Assembly: GCA_013287025.1 (NCBI GenBank)
Contig: JABDEN010000041.1
Location: 1-15,131, forward strand
Reading direction: 5' to 3'
Length of the DNA: 15,131 bases
Origin: Gammaproteobacteria bacterium
Lineage (GTDB): Bacteria > Pseudomonadota > Gammaproteobacteria > DSM-16500
The position numbers were made by a program, and so were the translations under genes. Below, one piece after another: positions 13,548 to 15,131 of this stretch; position 1 is the first letter of the stretch; each line of letters starts with the position of its first letter. The notes below the pieces were generated by a model. It did no database searches, was not told the DNA's origin, and saw only the letters and a program-made list of their open reading frames with translations.

Positions 13548-15131
13548 CTACCTCAATTTAAGTACACAATCCTCCACTGTTTTACTAGACTGATCAATCA
13601 ATGCATTCGACATTTGCGTTAACATGACTTCATCAAAACTTTTGATATTTGCTAATAATGTTTGGCAATAATCTTTTGCACCTTTTGCTGTGCATCTTTT
13701 TTTAAAGTTGGGATCCATCATATTATTAACCAATTGCTGGATAGCTTTTTCTGCCGTATTGAGTGGAGTTTCGCGGGTTGTTGTGAGTGGATAGATTTCC
13801 GGGAATAATTTTTTCACGATAAAACTTGCGGAATAAATATCTTTGCAATAATGATCACCAAAGGTATGAGGATCTTTATATTCTGGTGTACAAGGAAAAT
13901 CAAACCATCCGTCCGGTATTCGTCCATCTTTTTTATGTGCACCACCAAAATCAATAATTTCCATCGTGAGCATATAAGTATTTAAAATAATATTAGCAGC
14001 TTTGATATCGTTATGAATTCTCATATGGATATGTAAATTACTTAAAGAATCAAAGCCACTAATAAGGCACTGCAGTCGCTTAGCAAATTCGAGAGTCAGT
14101 AATTCTTGTTCGGAAAATTCTGATAAGGCTTTTTCTTGCAACCAATTATAAACAATATGCACATTATTATTTTGAACAAAATAAAAAGAATGTCTGCCAC
14201 TAAACTGATTATATTTCACTTCATTTTTGGCAAGTCTCCTATTAGGATTATTTAATTGTTTGACACAATAAGTAGGATTTTTTTCATCTAAACTCACATA
14301 ACCTTTAGTGACTTTACCCATACCGCCTTTCAATGCATTTTCATTCTCCTTAGTATTTAGAGAGCCATCATTGCTTGCATAACTTCTTCGTATATTAATT
14401 TCCTCTGATTTATAGGGATCCATGAAAAGCTTCTGTTGATTGCTAAAAGTAATTTCTTTTTTTTCACTATGTTCAATCACAGGATCATTATCTGCAAGCG
14501 TATATTCGAGTGGTGTTGGTAATTTTTCAGTGACGATATGTAAAGCTTCCTCCATTGATTTCGGGTTAAATAATTTATTTTGAATTAATTCATCTAAAAT
14601 AGGATAAAAACGACGTAAGTTGAGTAATGTCAATGTAAATAAAGATTTTATCTGATCGATATAAATAGGAATGGTAACTTTTTCTAATAATTGTAAGGTA
14701 GATAAAAATGATTTGCGCCAGGAAATATCATTATTTCCTACATAAAGATCAATAATTGCCTGGTCTACGACATCTAATTTTTTTAAAATTTCAAAAAAAG
14801 CAGCGCATTCTTCACTCGAAATAACTTGATGAACCATTTTATCAATTAACTTTTGATTTTGATTTAATAATTTGTATTCATCGAGTGTTTTTATGGTATT
14901 TGTAAAATCATTCAAAAAACCGCGCTTACATATATAGTTTAATATATCGTCGTTACATATCGAATAATCTAGCAATATTTTTAGTAATGATAGTTTTTCA
15001 TCACTCAAATAGTCTGCTTTGATCAACAATAATAAAGTTGTTTGGTTGAGTTTTTTTGCCGCTAAAAATAATTCGATAGATTTATTCAATGAATAAAACC
15101 CGTCACACTTTTCTATAGATCCTAAAATTTC
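13548..15131 (-). CDS. Large protein with C-terminal Ser/Thr kinase domain (N-terminus beyond the window)
   Basis: The reading frame is open to the right edge, so the true start lies outside. A TTG at 15089 is possible but has no ribosome site, and 14 more codons continue upstream. Counting from that TTG, residues 1-200 are leucine-rich and helical with repeat-like spacing (FLAAKKLNQTTLLLLIKADYL, LLKILLDYSICNDDILNYI). The kinase domain spans about 250-475: KGGMGKVTKGYV nucleotide loop (G255-V260), K277 in CVKQL, catalytic loop MRIHNDIKAANIIL (HND for HRD, D361 and N366), metal site DFG at 380-382, CTPEYKDP (APE-like, about 400) and KDIYSASFIV (subdomain IX). These are eukaryotic-like kinase hallmarks with essential residues kept. 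The architecture, helical repeats plus kinase without membrane helices, resembles secreted effectors more than PASTA-type sensors. Two palindromic elements follow the stop. Confidence 0.75.
   Translation of the reverse strand, partial: EILGSIEKCDGFYSLNKSIELFLAAKKLNQTTLLLLIKADYLSDEKLSLLKILLDYSICNDDILNYICKRGFLNDFTNTIKTLDEYKLLNQNQKLIDKMVHQVISSEECAAFFEILKKLDVVDQAIIDLYVGNNDISWRKSFLSTLQLLEKVTIPIYIDQIKSLFTLTLLNLRRFYPILDELIQNKLFNPKSMEEALHIVTEKLPTPLEYTLADNDPVIEHSEKKEITFSNQQKLFMDPYKSEEINIRRSYASNDGSLNTKENENALKGGMGKVTKGYVSLDEKNPTYCVKQLNNPNRRLAKNEVKYNQFSGRHSFYFVQNNNVHIVYNWLQEKALSEFSEQELLTLEFAKRLQCLISGFDSLSNLHIHMRIHNDIKAANIILNTYMLTMEIIDFGGAHKKDGRIPDGWFDFPCTPEYKDPHTFGDHYCKDIYSASFIVKKLFPEIYPLTTTRETPLNTAEKAIQQLVNNMMDPNFKKRCTAKGAKDYCQTLLANIKSFDEVMLTQMSNALIDQSSKTVEDCVLKLR

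Overview
This is a low-GC, gene-dense bacterial window. Three features suggest a gammaproteobacterium, most likely a host-associated member of the Legionellales (Coxiella/Legionella/Rickettsiella/Berkiella-like): a bacterial-type glyQ diverging from an OpdA-type prlC, a Coq7-type ubiquinone hydroxylase, and several eukaryotic-like kinase genes with short hypothetical effector-like genes. The taxonomic call is an inference from gene content; nothing here proves it.

Layout. Positions 1-725 hold the 5' part of glyQ (minus), which runs off the left edge. It diverges from prlC (925-2952, plus), an M3 metallopeptidase. From the 3' end of prlC to about 6.0 kb is an accessory patch: a HigB/HigA-type toxin-antitoxin pair (3060-3756), a 332-residue kinase-fold-like protein (4063-5061) and a RelE/Phd-type pair (5442-5991), all on the minus strand. 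The last 54 bp of prlC are repeated downstream, once perfectly (3891-3944) and once shorter and decayed (5319-5361). The copies bracket the HigBA module and the kinase-like module in the way attachment-site scars would. A 64-bp copy of the 3' end of the relE toxin lies beside the third copy.

From 6190 to 8229 are an unrecognised 338-residue protein with an SCGNFV motif (minus) and a small Ser/Thr-kinase-like protein (plus). Then come a POT-family peptide transporter (8288-9724), a KAP-type P-loop NTPase (9770-11950) and, only 12 bp later, coq7 (11963-12613), all plus. The right end carries a two-helix membrane protein (12668-13234, minus) and a large protein with a C-terminal kinase domain (13548 to the right edge, minus), open at its N-terminus.

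Intergenic space is rich in short palindromic elements of at least four kinds: a 33-bp TGTCATGCCAGC-type hairpin (two copies) with an 81-bp relative; a 62-bp TGTCATTCCCGC-type element (two copies in opposite orientation); a CGTCATCGCGAGG-type element; and a CTCTCCCGTTTACGGGG-type hairpin. Most sit just 3' of genes and may double as transcription ends.

Functionally the window mixes housekeeping (tRNA charging, peptide degradation and uptake, ubiquinone synthesis) with an accessory layer: two toxin-antitoxin loci and three kinase-fold proteins that could be secreted effectors. No integrase, transposase, rRNA, tRNA or CRISPR array was seen.
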